DNA of 64,000 bases from Epiperipatus broadwayi (GCA_028023455.1 JAQFVV010006341.1:2360001-2424000), one strand, 5' to 3'. Positions 37,950 through 49,794 are shown, numbered from the stretch's first letter. The notes: generated from the sequence alone by a model not told the origin. Program-made: numbers and translations.

Positions 37950-38620
37950 TTAAGAAGTTGATTCCTGATGATTGTATAAATGCCATTTCTCCAAAATCAT
38001 CATATATATGACTTTTCAGCTTTGCCACATTCATTATTATGATGTCAGTATCCATCCATTTCATTATTTTTTTCTTCTTTCACTACTGAGCCTTTTTAAT
38101 GCTATATAATTTTTATAATATGACTAAAGTAAGAATTTAATCTGCTCACTTATGCCTCAACAAAAAAGTTTAAATGTAATCCATTAAGTATTTTATTTTA
38201 TTGCTGTTATCAAAAGTCTTTTCCAGCTCAAAAACATCCTATCAATTTTATTTTCTTTAGTATCCAAGTTCTTTCCAATGCTATTGTACTATGAATCTCT
38301 TGATTATTTGTTTCTCTGTTAACAATGATTCTGAGACAAAAATTATTAATAATTTCAGCACCAATTTTAAAGCATAACTGTTCCTCTTATCATAATCTTC
38401 ATTTGTATATTTATCTGAAATCTCATTTATGTTGTTCTATGTGTTTTAACTTTTTGAACAAAAATTATTTCAGATCTTCATTTTTTTCTATAAATGTGTT
38501 ATCAGCATGTCTACGGTTGTTAATATTTCTTCATTCAAATCTAAGTCCATATTTATATTCTTCAATCTGGGTTTTTTCATTTGATAATCATTATACAAGA
38601 TGAATAGATATATGATAATG
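37950..38620 (-). mobile_element. LINE RT C-terminal fragment, minus strand
   Basis: On the - strand, NNRRHADNTFI (about 38495-38525) is a worn (R)YADDT RT catalytic block. NRETNNQEIHSTIALE (about 38260-38310) resembles the EI..RI..A segment that follows the catalytic block in LINE ORF2. A MDG..HHNNECGKAEKS stretch near 38010-38060 would then be near the C-terminus. The order along the strand is consistent with one fragment. Heavily mutated. Confidence 0.5.
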
Positions 38621-38629
38621 TAGTTTCTT

Positions 38630-40853
38630 TTCCAACTTTTTTGCCAATGAGTAACTTGTTTGTTTCTCCTGATTTTATATAAATGGCATTTTAAAAATAA
38701 TTTTTTTAATAAGTAAGGTTATCTCATAATATGACCAAAATAATATCAGTCTGGGCATTTGTATTCCAATTAAAGTTTGCAATCAATTAGGTTGATTGTC
38801 AACTCATTTGCTTTTAAGTTTTAGTCAATACCAATATTTTTCCTATTCTTTTTAAAAATCTAACTTTCTCTTCTAACAAGAAATATAACTAAAATTGTCT
38901 GAAGAGTAAATAAAAATCTTATATGAAGTTGGAATAAAAACCAAAATAGTTATGGAGAATGAACTTAAGCAATGCAACTCTGGTTACTCTTTATTTGTGC
39001 ACAAGTATGATAGTGTTTCATAGCTATCAGACATGTCAATCACTTATAAATATATTATTCTGCCTTGCTATTTGGTTAAAAGAGAAATGATGGAAAATAA
39101 AGATGTGTTGTTATAATTACAGCATATTTCCAATAAATACAAAGTGCAATCTATACCAAAAAATAATATCTATTGCTGTATAATAGTGCTTCATTTTTTT
39201 ATTGGTATCATAATGATTCCTTTTGGTTTTATATTGATTTTTTTTAAAGTTTTTGTTTAGTTATATATTTCACATATTGTTTAGTGTATTTGCTATAGTA
39301 ATTCAGTCATAGAAACCCTTTCTAAACGACTTCTATAGTATGAATTGCAAAATCTGATCACTTCTAAAGATACTTTTTGTACCACTTATTTTGTTTGGGG
39401 GGAGGGAGGTATTTTCTTATATACTGAATTTGTTGTTTTCCTCTCAATTTACATTTTATAAATAAACATAAATTTGGGTGCTTAGATTTTAATAATAATT
39501 ATTAAAGTTTAGTAGAGTTCTTTAGACCCAATGACGACACAACTGACACATGGACATATGCTTGCATGATCATTAGTCATTGCTATAGTTATTTGAAAAT
39601 AATGTAATTTAATGAAAGTGAATATAAATAAACATCAATGATAAAATAGAAAAGATTTTATTTATATTGCATCCTCTCAATTCAGTATTAGAAATAATCT
39701 ACTTAATAAATCTTGGATACAATAATTTCTTCTTATTAACAATTATTTAGTAATTCAATCTCCCTGATGTTTTTTAAAAAGTTCATATTTGTAAATAGAG
39801 ATCTTTAATAAATCCAAAAATTGTATTTTTTATTTTAGTGTAATGTTTTATATTTTAAAATAAAATATTATTAATAAAATTAATACTATTTTTATTCTTT
39901 TGAAATATGTAGACTTTATTATTTTATGCAAATATATTCTTATCAATATAAATAAATAGGAAGTAACTGAAACTTCTGATGTTATCTACACATCTATTGT
40001 AGGATTACAAGTCTAAACAAAAGCTATGTTATAAAACAGCATGTTTATGTAAATATGAGAGCAATGCATTTTATATCACTATTTTAAAGTCAGTCATGTA
40101 AGCATGGATTAGTTTCTAACTGCTGGTCTTTATCAGCAAAAGAGCTATGTTTTGCACACAATACCCTGAGATTTTGTACAAAGCCAACATGGCTGAATAG
40201 TTCAATATTTTAATGACATCTATTACGTATTGACTGCAAGTACAAAATTTTAATTCTTTGGCAAAAGGATAGATTTATGCATTTACCAAAATATATAATT
40301 TCTAATTACATTTAACATTTCTAGAGCCATTTATATAAATGTGATTAATCACTGGACTTCGGATGGTAGATCAAAAACACCTGAAGTTAATACATAATTA
40401 AATTCAATAAAATATGTAAATTTCTGACCTAATGTTAGATCTGAATATTTATATAAACTAAAAAAATATTGTAAGTATGCAACTCTTAAGCTTGAATAGT
40501 TTAAAGAAACAGGTACCTGCTGACTGCATATATACAATTCATAGCCTCTATAATAAAGGCTAAGAATATGATAGCCATTATAATTTAATTATCCATTGAT
40601 CATTCAAACTTGTATGGATGTCTTGAGTGGATTATTATTAATTTAAATCTAAGATAGTCTTGATACTTTAATAGATACAAATATTAACAAACCACATTTT
40701 AGGAAGTCCAAACTTTTTATTGACAAAGACCATAGGCTTGAAAAAATTTGACAGCAATTACTCAAGTGTAGATTACCATCTATTTCCCATTGAATATTGA
40801 AAATAGATGGCTCTATAGTAAAATGAGAACTGCCATTAATTATTTTTTGATTT
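38630..40853. other. AT-rich DNA, nothing recognised
   Basis: No gene recognised between the LINE fragment and LTR element A. A G-run (GGGGGGAGGGAGG) near 39400 is the only GC-rich spot. Confidence 0.4.
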
Positions 40854-40857
40854 ATAG
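40854..40857. repeat. target-site duplication, left (ATAG)
   Basis: Immediately precedes the 5' LTR; matches 46225-46228. Confidence 0.65.
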
Positions 40858-42549
40858 TGAGCCGATAATTTCGAGCGACTCATATTATATTCTTTATATA
40901 TGTAAAAATCACGTACATACACATATATATTAGGCATATAATAATAAATAAATGCTGTGTATATAGAAAGTTTTTTTTTTTGCAGTATTATTTATTAGTT
41001 TTTTTATATATATATAGTGGGTTTTTGGCATTATTTATTGTTTTATTTTTAATGGGATTTTAAAAGAACAGAATAGAAAGAAAAAAAAGAACAAAATGGT
41101 AGATTAGTTATTTTTTAATTTGATTGAGATTACATCGAAAGTGATATTAATTAAAGAAATTTTTGTTTTTTTTTAAAACAATTTTCTAATTAAATTTTCT
41201 GATCTGAAAAGGTGGAGGAAAGAGAAAAGAATTATAATTAATTCTATTGTGGCTTCTAGTTAGCTGGTGTTAAAAAACTAAAAAAAAAAATTAAAGAAAT
41301 GTAATCACTGGCTGGGAACGTGATCAGATAAAAGGACAATGGAAAAAGGACTATAAATAAGAGACAAACCTATTGTTTAGGAATTATTAATTTTTTTATA
41401 ACAGAAGAGAGTTATTTTTGAAAAATAAAAATGTTAGAAGGCTAAACAACTAAAATCCGTCCCCCAGCCGGGGCACTAGCCAAATCCTGGATTTCATCAC
41501 CGAGAAACCACCAAAGAGAAAGCAAAGTTAGCCGGATGGACAAAATTCGTTATAGTGAATCAACTCCCAAAGGATCCCAAGGAATGCATACGGACACTGA
41601 TCGATCAGGTTAATATAAACCTTGCTTTTTGCTTGAACTATTGATTGCTAAATTTAAAAACACCTCTAATTGGGATTATATTTAATCATCCACGAACTAT
41701 AAGTTGCGACAATAGAAAGTTTTTTTTATATGCATATATTTATAATGCTTATGTTTACTTTGTTCCAATTAATTTTATTTGAAATTCGTAATTTATTTTT
41801 ATTTGTATTTGAATTTTTCTTTAAAGAGGGTTTTCAACTAGCTTTAGATAGGATTCAAGACTATAGGGGAGATTAAAAATAGAAATGATTTAAGAAAGCA
41901 AATGAAAAGTTTAAGAGTGGGGTAAATATTGAAAGAGAGGGTAGGGGTTCAGAGTAATTACTGTCTCCTAATAGTAAGCCGCTTAGCCTCTGCACTGGTC
42001 AAGATTCGTACCAGTCTGGGACACTTATATATATAAGTAAAAGCGCATGTTCCTTCAAGAATGAAAAATATATTACTCTTCACCTGTGTTTTTTTTTTTT
42101 TTATTTATAAAAAAAAAGAAAAAGAACAATAATGTTAGTCAAGTTAAGTCTATAGAAAAGAGGGAGGTAGAGGGGGTAATTATAAATGATTTGTTTCTAT
42201 CAATAGTCTTGAATAAAAGAAAGGTAAAAAAAAAAAAAAAGGATTTTATAATAAAACTTTTTATTTGAAACATATGTAAGTGTTCGCGTTTATTTCTTTA
42301 GCGTTTGTATGTAATAATAAAACATATGACCGTAGCATATTGACACATATATATAAAGAAAAAAGGGATTGCAAGGGAGATTAGCTGAATCTGTCATACA
42401 TATAAAAATTAACAGCTGCGATATAAGATTCTTCTAATTTCGTGGCTCCAGGTTATTTACTGGTGGCGCCCTCGTATGATATGATTTCAGCTGGAAGTAA
42501 AATCTTTGATTCTTGGCCTACAAACTTTTATACGAAAAGTAATGGCACA
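40858..42549 (+). repeat. 5' LTR of element A (about 1.69 kb)
   Basis: TG...CA bounded. A candidate TATA box (CTATAAATAAGAG) lies at about 41351-41363. It is followed about 100 bases later by a GC-richer conserved block (41455-41610) that is almost unchanged in the 3' LTR. Near the 3' end, TGGTGGCGCCC (about 42459-42470) looks like a primer-binding site but lies inside the repeated LTR, so it is not counted as one. Confidence 0.85.
41352..41360 (+). promoter_or_regulatory. candidate LTR TATA box
   Basis: TATAAATAA preceded by a purine-rich GGAAAAAGGAC. The same sequence is preserved in the 3' LTR at about 44295. Position relative to the LTR start (about 0.5 kb) is reasonable for a promoter. 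Confidence 0.4.
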
Positions 42550-42595
42550 GAGGGGTAGGCTAGAGAAAAGATAGAAAATGGCGTACCCAACGTTT

Positions 42596-42611
42596 TGGGG
42601 CCTACGAGAAC
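42596..42611 (+). other. weak primer-binding-site candidate of element A
   Basis: TGGGGCCTACGAGAAC begins 46 bases after the LTR end, in a context (CGTTTTGGGGCC) much like the PBS region of element C (CATTTTGGGGGCC). The distance from the LTR is larger than usual, so the call is tentative. Confidence 0.3.
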
Positions 42612-42735
42612 AATAAACGGCCGGAGATAAGAGTTGTGAGATAGGTGGGGTGGTTTAGGTTTTAGATGAGATTAGAGTTGGTGTCTTGGTTGGGGGAGGA
42701 TTTAGAATTAAGTATAGAACAAAAAAGACAAAAAA

Positions 42736-43681
42736 ATGAGCGAGGATGAAAGTGTAGCAGAAAGCCCGGTGGTGACATTAGGGAACCCCGAGCGGTGTTA
42801 GTTGGAAGAGATACTGGGAGCTATTAATGACCTAAAAAGAATAGTTTTAAAAGACCGGAAAGAAATAAAGGAGATTAAAGGTATGATAGAAGAAGACCGG
42901 AAAGAAATAAAAGAAATTAAAAAAATGATCAAAGACATGAGAAAAGAGATAAATGAGTTAAAAGAGAATAAAGAAAACAGATCAGATATAGAAGGGGATT
43001 TAAGTAGAACAGACGTTGAAGCCGATAAGGATAGTGAGAGAGAAAGGGAAGGGGAAGGACAACTAGAACAAATAAAAGTAAAACCACGAAAGAAGTGGAC
43101 AGGAATAGACACGGAGGAAAGTAAAATGGAAAAGAAACTGAACGAACCCGAGGAAAATAGCCTCGATAGAATGGCATTAGCCAAGTTTATTCATTTAAAA
43201 GGGTTTAAAGGAGACAGGGAAGAAAGCCCATTTGATTATTTGAATAGTTTCCAAGATTTTTTTCACTTTCATAGATCAAAGGAAGCGGGAAAAAATTATT
43301 ATAGTGACGAGCTATTTAAGTGGTCCCGCGCGGGAATGGTGGAAAGCTGTAAATTACAGACCCAAAACTTTCTCGGAATATCGAAACATGATTCTACGGG
43401 GGTTCTGGGGCGTAGAAAAACAAGAGGCGATACTCATGAAAATATCGTGAGAGAAATATAAACCTGACAAAGACGGAACATACAGCCAGTTTTTCCAGTG
43501 TCAAGCCTCAAAATTAAGAACATTGGAAGCTTATCCAACGGACCAATTTCAAATAGTGAGAACGATAAGATACAACCTTCCTTCAGGAATACAGCAGAAA
43601 CTGGCAGAAAATCTACAGCTATCGATTGAGGAAGCCATAGAAATATTAGTCGATATGGAGTATAACGATATGGAAGACTAA
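42736..43681 (+). pseudogene. gag of LTR element A, broken
   Basis: Starts at ATG 42736 (MSEDESVAESP..). An in-frame TAG at 42799 interrupts it, then it stays open to about 43325. The first part is a lysine/glutamate-rich likely coiled coil with repeated KDRKEIKEIK units (about 42850-42960). A gag core follows: KGFKGDREESPFDYLNSFQD (about 43198-43257) has the F.GD..ESP...L..F pattern seen in element C. Near 43325 the frame shifts; the next frame carries the gag-type AREWWKA block, an in-frame TGA near 43446, then ..YSQFFQCQASKLRTLEAYP.. and ends at TAA 43679-43681. No CCHC knuckle or protease follows. Gag would form the capsid-like particle. As it stands the gene is inactive. Confidence 0.75.
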
Positions 43682-43790
43682 GATTAGGTGGGAAAATAGT
43701 AATGAACCTAGCGGAAAAGGTAATGGGATACGAGAATTTACAGGCAAGCCTTCACGGAGTAATTAAAGTTTTTTTTTTTAATATTTTTTC

Positions 43791-43800
43791 CGGAAGAGAT
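43791..43800 (+). other. weak polypurine-tract candidate of element A
   Basis: CGGAAGAGAT lies five bases before the 3' LTR (GCAA|TGAGCC). Short and imperfect. Confidence 0.3.
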
Positions 43801-43804
43801 GCAA

Positions 43805-46224
43805 TGAGCCGATAATTTCGAGTGGCTCATGTTGTATTCTTTATATATGTAAAAATCACGTACGTACACATATATATTGGGCATATAATAATAAATAAAT
43901 GCTGTGTATGTAGAAAGTTTTTTTTTGCGGTATTATTTATTAGTTTTTATATATATATATATAGTGGGTTTTTGGCATTATTTATTTTATTTTTAATGGG
44001 ATTTTAAAAAAACAGAATAGAAAGAAAAAAAAGAACAAAATGGTAGATTAGTTATTTTTTAATTGGATTGAGATTACATCGAAAGTGATATTAATTAAAG
44101 AAATTTTTGTTTTTTTAAAACAATTTCGTAATTAAATTTTCTGATCTGAAAAGGTGGGGGAAAGAGAGAAAAGAATTATAATTAATTCTATTGTGGCTTC
44201 TAGTTAGCTGGTGTTAAAAAACTAAAAAAAAAATTAAAGAAATGCAATCACTGGCTGGGAACGTGATCAGATAAAGGGACAATGGAAAAAGGACTATAAA
44301 TAAGAGACAAACCTATTATTTAGGAATTATTAATTTTTTTATAACAGAAGAGAATTATTTTTGAAAAATAAAAATGTTAGAAGGCTAAACAACTAAAATC
44401 CATCCCCCAGCCGGGGCACTAGCCGAATCCTGGATTTCATCACCGAGAAACCACCAAAGAGAAAGCAAAGTTAGCCGGATGGACAAAATTCGTTATAGTG
44501 AATCAACTCCCAAAGGATCCCAAGGAATGCATACGGACACTGATCGATCAGGTTAATATAAACCTTGCTTTTTGCTTGAACTATTGATTGCTAAATTTAA
44601 AAACACCTCTAATTGGGATTATATTTAATCATCCACGAACTATAAGTTGCGACAATAGAAAGTTTTTTTTTATATGCATATATTTATAATGCTTATGTTT
44701 ACTTTGTTCCAATTAATTTTATTTGAAATTTGTAATTTATTTTTATTTGTATTTGAATTTTTCTTTAACCCTTAAACCACTAATTTTATTATTGGTTGTA
44801 TCAGATAAAAATCAAATCTTTTAATTGGCCAACTCACAAACTGAAGACAAAGCCTATTGTTAAAACATATTCGCCTATAATATTAAATTCAACTCAGATA
44901 CGTTTATAAAAAGTTTTTTACTAATTTTTCAGGTTATGAAGAGAACGAAAGTTCTTTCAAAAATAAATTGCTATTTATTTATTCTAAAATATTCACTTTC
45001 GGCAACGTAAAAGCTATAATATAAACAAAAAGATCGACTTTTACATTATAGAAAAGTAAATATTTTTTTTTACTAAATCTTCAACATTTTTACAAAAATC
45101 TTCGATATTTTTCGAAAATAATTTTGTTTTTTTAGTATATTTTTTAAAAAACTAGTTTAATTTCTTAAATTATATATTTTTAAATACTTAAATTGCATTC
45201 GAAATGAAAATCTCAGCGTTTTTCTTTATTTTCTTTGATCAGGCAGTTTCTTTGTTCTTTCCAGCCAATCAGAATGTCTTTTTCGGCTGAGAGCTTGCTA
45301 AGAACCAATCACAAATAATGTTCTTTCTTTGTTTAGGTTTAAATGCGTTTTTTTTCTATTTTTTACTTGTAAAATAAATCGGAAGATGGCACCATCGTAC
45401 AGAACTTTTAAAAACGCATTCAATACGTCTTTAATGAAAATTTTCGTATGAAAACGGGCTGAGTTAGAGTGATTTCAGATGTCGGCGAGGAGCCTCGTCG
45501 GACGCGGGGTAAAGAGGGTTTTTAACTAGCTTTAGCTAGGATTCAAGACTGTAGGGGACATTAAAAATAGAAATGATTTAAGAATGCAAATGAAAAGTTT
45601 AAGAGTGGGGTAAATATTGAGAGAGAGGGTAGGGGTTCGGAGTAATTACTGTCTCCTAATAGTAAGCCGCTTAGCCTCTGCACTGGTCAAGATTCGTACC
45701 AGTCTGGGACACTTATATATATAAGTAAAAGCGCATGTTCCTTCGAGAATGAAAAATATATTACTCTTCACCTGTGTTTTTTTTTTTTTTATTTATAAAA
45801 AAAAAAGAAAAAGAACGATAATGTTAGTCGGGTTAAGTCTATAGAAAAGAGGGGGTAATTATAAATAATTTGTTTCTATCAATAGTCTTGAATAAAAGAA
45901 AGGTAAAAAAAAAAAAAGGATTTTATAATAAAACTTTTTATTATTTGAAACATATGTAAGTGTTCGCGTTTATTTCTTTAGCTTATGTATGTAATAATAA
46001 ATGACCATAGCGTATTGACGGATATATATAAAGAAAAAAGGGATTGCAAGGGAGATTAGCTGAATCTGTCGTACGTATAAAAATTAACAGCCGCGATATA
46101 AGATTCTTCTAATTTCGTGGCTCCAGGTTATTTACTGGTGGCACCCTCGTATGATATGATTTCAGCTGTAAGTAAAATTTTTGATTCTTGGCCTACAAAC
46201 TTTTATACGAAAAGTAATGGCACA
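43805..46224 (+). repeat. 3' LTR of element A, with nested insertion (about 2.42 kb)
   Basis: Matches the 5' LTR along its length except for an extra block of about 740 bp at 44769-45508 and small indels in homopolymers. The end is the same AAAAGTAATGGCACA followed by ATAG. Confidence 0.85.
44769..45508. mobile_element. piggyBac-like non-autonomous element nested in the 3' LTR
   Basis: Comparison with the 5' LTR (CTTTAA|AGAGGG) shows exactly what was inserted. The insert starts CCCTTAAACCAC right after TTAA and ends GACGCGGGG before GTAA, so the ends are CCC...GGG with a TTAA target (one base changed on the right). That is the hallmark of piggyBac-type elements. It is about 740 bp with no transposase. 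The last 40 bases contain a GC-rich hairpin (CGAGGAGCCTCG). The insertion is younger than the LTR pair. Confidence 0.7.
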
Positions 46225-46228
46225 ATAG
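46225..46228. repeat. target-site duplication, right (ATAG)
   Basis: Immediately follows the 3' LTR terminal CACA; matches 40854-40857. Confidence 0.65.
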
Positions 46229-46270
46229 TAAATAACTTTTATGTAAAGTGAAGAGATTGCTAGTGAAAGC

Positions 46271-46278
46271 GTTTACAG
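46271..46278. repeat. hAT target-site duplication, left (GTTTACAG)
   Basis: Identical to 47415-47422. Confidence 0.8.
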
Positions 46279-46681
46279 CAAAGTGGAGAACCTCTGGACC
46301 TGGGGCCAACTCGCCCTTGAAAGCTCATTATGGCTTCCTAGACAATTTTAAAAATGTGTATAAAATGGCCCTGTATAAAACTTCTATTTAAATGTGTGTA
46401 GTTCCAAATATTGATTTAAGAATTAAGTAAAATAAAATATTTATTTTTTTAGCTACATCCAATCTTTCATAATAATTCTTATTCATTCTATCAGAGATAA
46501 AATATTCCAATAAATTATTTATATTGTGTGGTCTATCTGACTACAGATTTAATCTACACTGCTGAGGGCATTTTGTTTGTTTTTATAGTAATGTTTGCAA
46601 ACTAATTATATTTGCAAAAATAAAATTAGAATTACTTTCTTCTATATTATTTTGCATTTCTTTTTCTTTTTTTTAATTAAG

Positions 46682-47160
46682 ATGGCTGCACCAAACAAGA
46701 TAAAAAAAATTGATATAGTAAATTGCATATTTCAATAGAAATCGATTGATGTATATTTATTTTATAGAAAGAGTACATCTGATATGTCTGGAAAATATTT
46801 CATTTATTAAAGAATACAGTATTAAAAGGTACTATTTATCAAAACATTTTGATAGTTGTGAATGAAAGAAATATTAAAATAGAGAACTTTAAAAGAAGCT
46901 TCATCAAATGACTGATACATCTCAAAAAGTCCAAGCAAGTCAGAAAATTCTGTGACGGCAACTTACATTATTTCAAAAAAAAAAAGTAAAAACTTCGAAA
47001 CTATTTTTAGAAGCAGTTTATAAATGAGTGCATCCTAGCTGCTGTAGAATTAATCTATCCAGAATATAAGAAGGAATTTGAAAATATAAATATGACATGA
47101 AGAATAGTTATAAGGTCAATTAAAAAAATTGCCATTAAATGTGGAATTGTCATTAATATT
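46682..47160 (+). pseudogene. hAT transposase N-terminal relic with BED finger
   Basis: An ATG at 46682 opens MAAPNKIKKIDIVN, resembling the KKRKVD start of Charlie/GTF2IRD2-like hAT proteins. Near 46805-46850 another frame gives KEYSIKRYYLSKHF, the C-terminal half of a BED zinc finger ((K)EYNLKRHY.(S/T)KH). Around 47000-47110 come fragments resembling the region after the finger (FLEAVYK..., the LSR.T segment). Stops and frameshifts are frequent and the catalytic DDE region is missing, deleted rather than merely mutated. BED fingers bind the transposon ends. Confidence 0.65.
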
Positions 47161-47287
47161 TTATTTTTAACTAAAAAAAAATTATGGTTCTCATTTAAAC
47201 AGGGCAAGTTGAAATTGGCTTACCAGCTGAAAAGGTGGCCTGTCCCTAATGATTAGGAGTAAATTAATTGTTTGTTCAGATATAGCA

Positions 47288-47369
47288 AGCTAATTTTTAA
47301 CTATAATTTTCTGCGGCCTGCTAATTATAGCTAATTTTTAACTATAATTTTCTACGGCCTGCGAATTGT
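47288..47369. repeat. tandem repeat, 41-bp unit, 2 copies
   Basis: AGCTAATTTTTAACTATAAT followed by TTTCT(G/A)CGGCCTGC is repeated at 47288 and 47329 inside the right part of the hAT element. Subterminal repeats like this often serve as transposase binding sites; that role is inferred. Confidence 0.75.
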
Positions 47370-47414
47370 AAATATCCAAATGGCACTTAGCAGAAAAAAG
47401 GTTCCCCATCTCTG

Positions 47415-47422
47415 GTTTACAG
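47415..47422. repeat. hAT target-site duplication, right (GTTTACAG)
   Basis: Identical to 46271-46278, directly after the right terminal repeat. Confidence 0.8.
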
Positions 47423-49790
47423 TATAAATGGAGAATATCATAGTATATTGTCTTTAAAAGCATTTCAACTAAAAGATGAACATATCTACAGTTAGCATAA
47501 AAATAAGATTTCTAAAATATATAATCTTGTGATAGATATATACATAAAAACAAATTAGAGTTTCATTCAAAATTTATGATTAGCTTGATGATATAAAGGA
47601 TATAAATGACTGCTAATTGCATTAGCTCCAATCCAAAGTCTTCATTCATGAAGACCATTAGTCAAAAACTAATCTTTGGATTTGATTATAATAGCCATAC
47701 TCATAATAGAAAACTCGTGAAAAAACATGCTAATGAAAGCAATTATATGTAAACAAAGAAAGTTAGGTTTCCCAGAAATTCAAATACTGTTTCAATGTAA
47801 ACAAAAATTAGTTAATAACGTAGTACTTGAAGAGAGAGTTAGTTAAATCCAATTTGATTAGAATAATTAATTGAGAGAACAGGAAAAAAAGTAATTGAAA
47901 CTTATGTCAAATGTTTTTCAGATATCACTGCAGATCCTACTATTACTGATGAAAAAATTATATTTTTAAATTAATATTTCAAATGAATTTGAGTTCAATA
48001 ATTATGTAAGTAAAACTGGTCAGAGGGTAAGGGGATGTTTGCAAATATTTTGCTAGTACTGCTAAAGTTTAACTATAATTAAGCAAATGTGAATTTTAAC
48101 AGATAAATGACATTTCAATTAGCTTTTAGGTTATATGACCATTTTCAAATTTATATCATTAATACAAAGATATATATATAATAAAGAATAAGTATGGCAT
48201 TTGAAATCCAACATTATTGCTGATAAAGACTACTTAATTTTATATGTATTTATAAAAGAAATATATTATAATTATAGCTACATTGCCTATGTATAATTAA
48301 CGGAACTATATTATTTTGTAATTGATTTTTTTAAATATATTTTCATTGTACACTAATAATTGTCAAGTGCTAATATAAGCATTATTTTAAAGTTTATAGT
48401 TTAAAGATATTGGTGAATACAAAACTATGGTAGTTTTGAAAACATAATTAAGAAAATATTCACAACATTATTATTTGAGTCTTAAGAATTATGCCAGTTA
48501 TTGACAACTATCGGTCTTAACACCAGTATAAAGTAATTGTGAACGGGTTCCACCTTTAGTAACTTTGTAAAGGATTTCTGAATTAAAGATTAGTGCTATC
48601 TTTATGCGAATAATATTAGTTTTCACTCTTTAAAAGTGATCGTGCAAAATTGTGGTAGAAAACTTATGTGGAAAAATGCTCTTAATAAAACTAAATAACT
48701 ATAATGAATTTGTTATTTATTTTCTGCAAAGAAAATGTGCGAGAAATAGCATCCTGTCCTATATACATCCAGCTTTAATAATTTTTGGTGCTTTCATCAT
48801 GATACCTGATATCAAAACACCAGATTGCATATGATTATAAATTTAGAAGAGCAATAACCAGAAGTTGTAATTTTAGAATTAAAAAAGATAATACATCCAG
48901 AAACAAACAAGTGATAGTCAAATGATTGGTAAGAGTCAATAACATAGAGAAAAGATAGTGATTGGCTACTACAAGAGAAGAAAAGATTCTGGGAATTTTA
49001 GAAATATTTCTGAAATAGAAACCTTTATGAAATATATTTAAAAAGTACACAACTCTAATTTATAACAGAGTAAGGAAAGAAGTAATTAGATAATTTAAGT
49101 CCAAATCTTGAGCTAGTATTGTGAGAAGAAGACAACCTTGAGGTGATAATTAAAAACCAAGATAATTATAAGGGATAAGCACTTAAAAAAGGAAAATCAA
49201 AAGAGAAAATATGTTCCACAGATTTTATGTACCAAATATTGCAGAAAATGCAAAGCATAAAGCAAGAATTTCATTAAAGTCTGCAAGAAATTAAAAAAAA
49301 ATATGAGTAAAGTAATAAAAGAGATTTAACAGAAAATGAAAGTTATAATAAAATTTAAAAGTGATCAAAAATAACATGGAAAAGCTAAGAAAAAAAAAAA
49401 CATGGGTGGGTAGTTAGAGAAATCCAGATGAAAGTGAATTTCGAAAATAAGCAAGAAATGGTAACCATAACTTTGCCAAAAATGTAGATGAACAAATAAA
49501 TATCTGATAAAATTGATTAGATATATATTTACACTAAAACAAATGGAAGAGAAGTAAGCATAACCTAAAAAGAAATAATGCAAGTTTATAAAGAGAAAAA
49601 AATGATTGAGAGAATATATGGTCTAGTAATGAAGCAGAGCTATTATACAAAGATAGAAGTGAATAAAAGTGTTTTCATAAATGAGCAAAAGTCTTCCAAT
49701 TACAAAATATGTATCCTTGCAGGATACGAAGACCCCTGAGGAAGAATCAGTAAGTAATGATAAATTTTTAGTGAAAGAATAATAATAGGA
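47423..49790. other. AT-rich DNA, possibly including a decayed Gypsy gag
   Basis: No gene recognised before the zinc-knuckle remnant near 49800. From about 48830 the + strand becomes A/G-rich like the coding strand of the Gypsy relic, so the missing gag may lie here, but I see no gag motif. Confidence 0.35.
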
Positions 49791-49794
49791 AGAA

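Larger units (their letters stand above)
40858..46224 (+). mobile_element. LTR retrotransposon A, Ty3/Gypsy-like, gag-only (non-autonomous)
   Basis: Two direct LTRs begin TGAGCCGATAATTTCGAG and end AAAAGTAATGGCACA (TG...CA). The 4-bp sequence ATAG flanks the element at 40854-40857 and 46225-46228, as expected of Ty3/Gypsy-type integration. The internal region is only about 1255 bp (42550-43804). It encodes a broken gag and no protease, RT, RNase H or integrase. The LTRs are very similar by eye apart from one insertion in the 3' LTR, implying relatively recent transposition, presumably with enzymes supplied in trans. Confidence 0.85.
46279..47414 (+). mobile_element. defective hAT transposon with 8-bp TSD
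   Basis: Left end CAAAGTGGAGAACC and right end GGTTCCCCATCTCTG are imperfect inverted repeats of the CAGNGGTGGGGAACC type seen in Charlie-like hAT elements. GTTTACAG is present on both sides (46271-46278 and 47415-47422), an exact 8-bp target duplication as hAT transposases make. At about 1136 bp it is far shorter than an intact element, so most of the transposase has been deleted. Confidence 0.82.

Noticed and set aside
42086-42268. Lysine-rich 60-codon ORF inside the 5' LTR
   Set aside because: Composed of translated homopolymers that vary between the two LTRs.
42459-42480. TGGTGGCGCCC as the primer-binding site of element A
   Set aside because: It is repeated in the 3' copy and lies before the TG...CA boundary that is supported by the ATAG duplication, so it is inside the LTR.
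42798-43184. Minus-strand serine/leucine-rich ORFs over element A
   Set aside because: They are the antisense of the K/E-rich gag coding region, with low-complexity composition and no motif.
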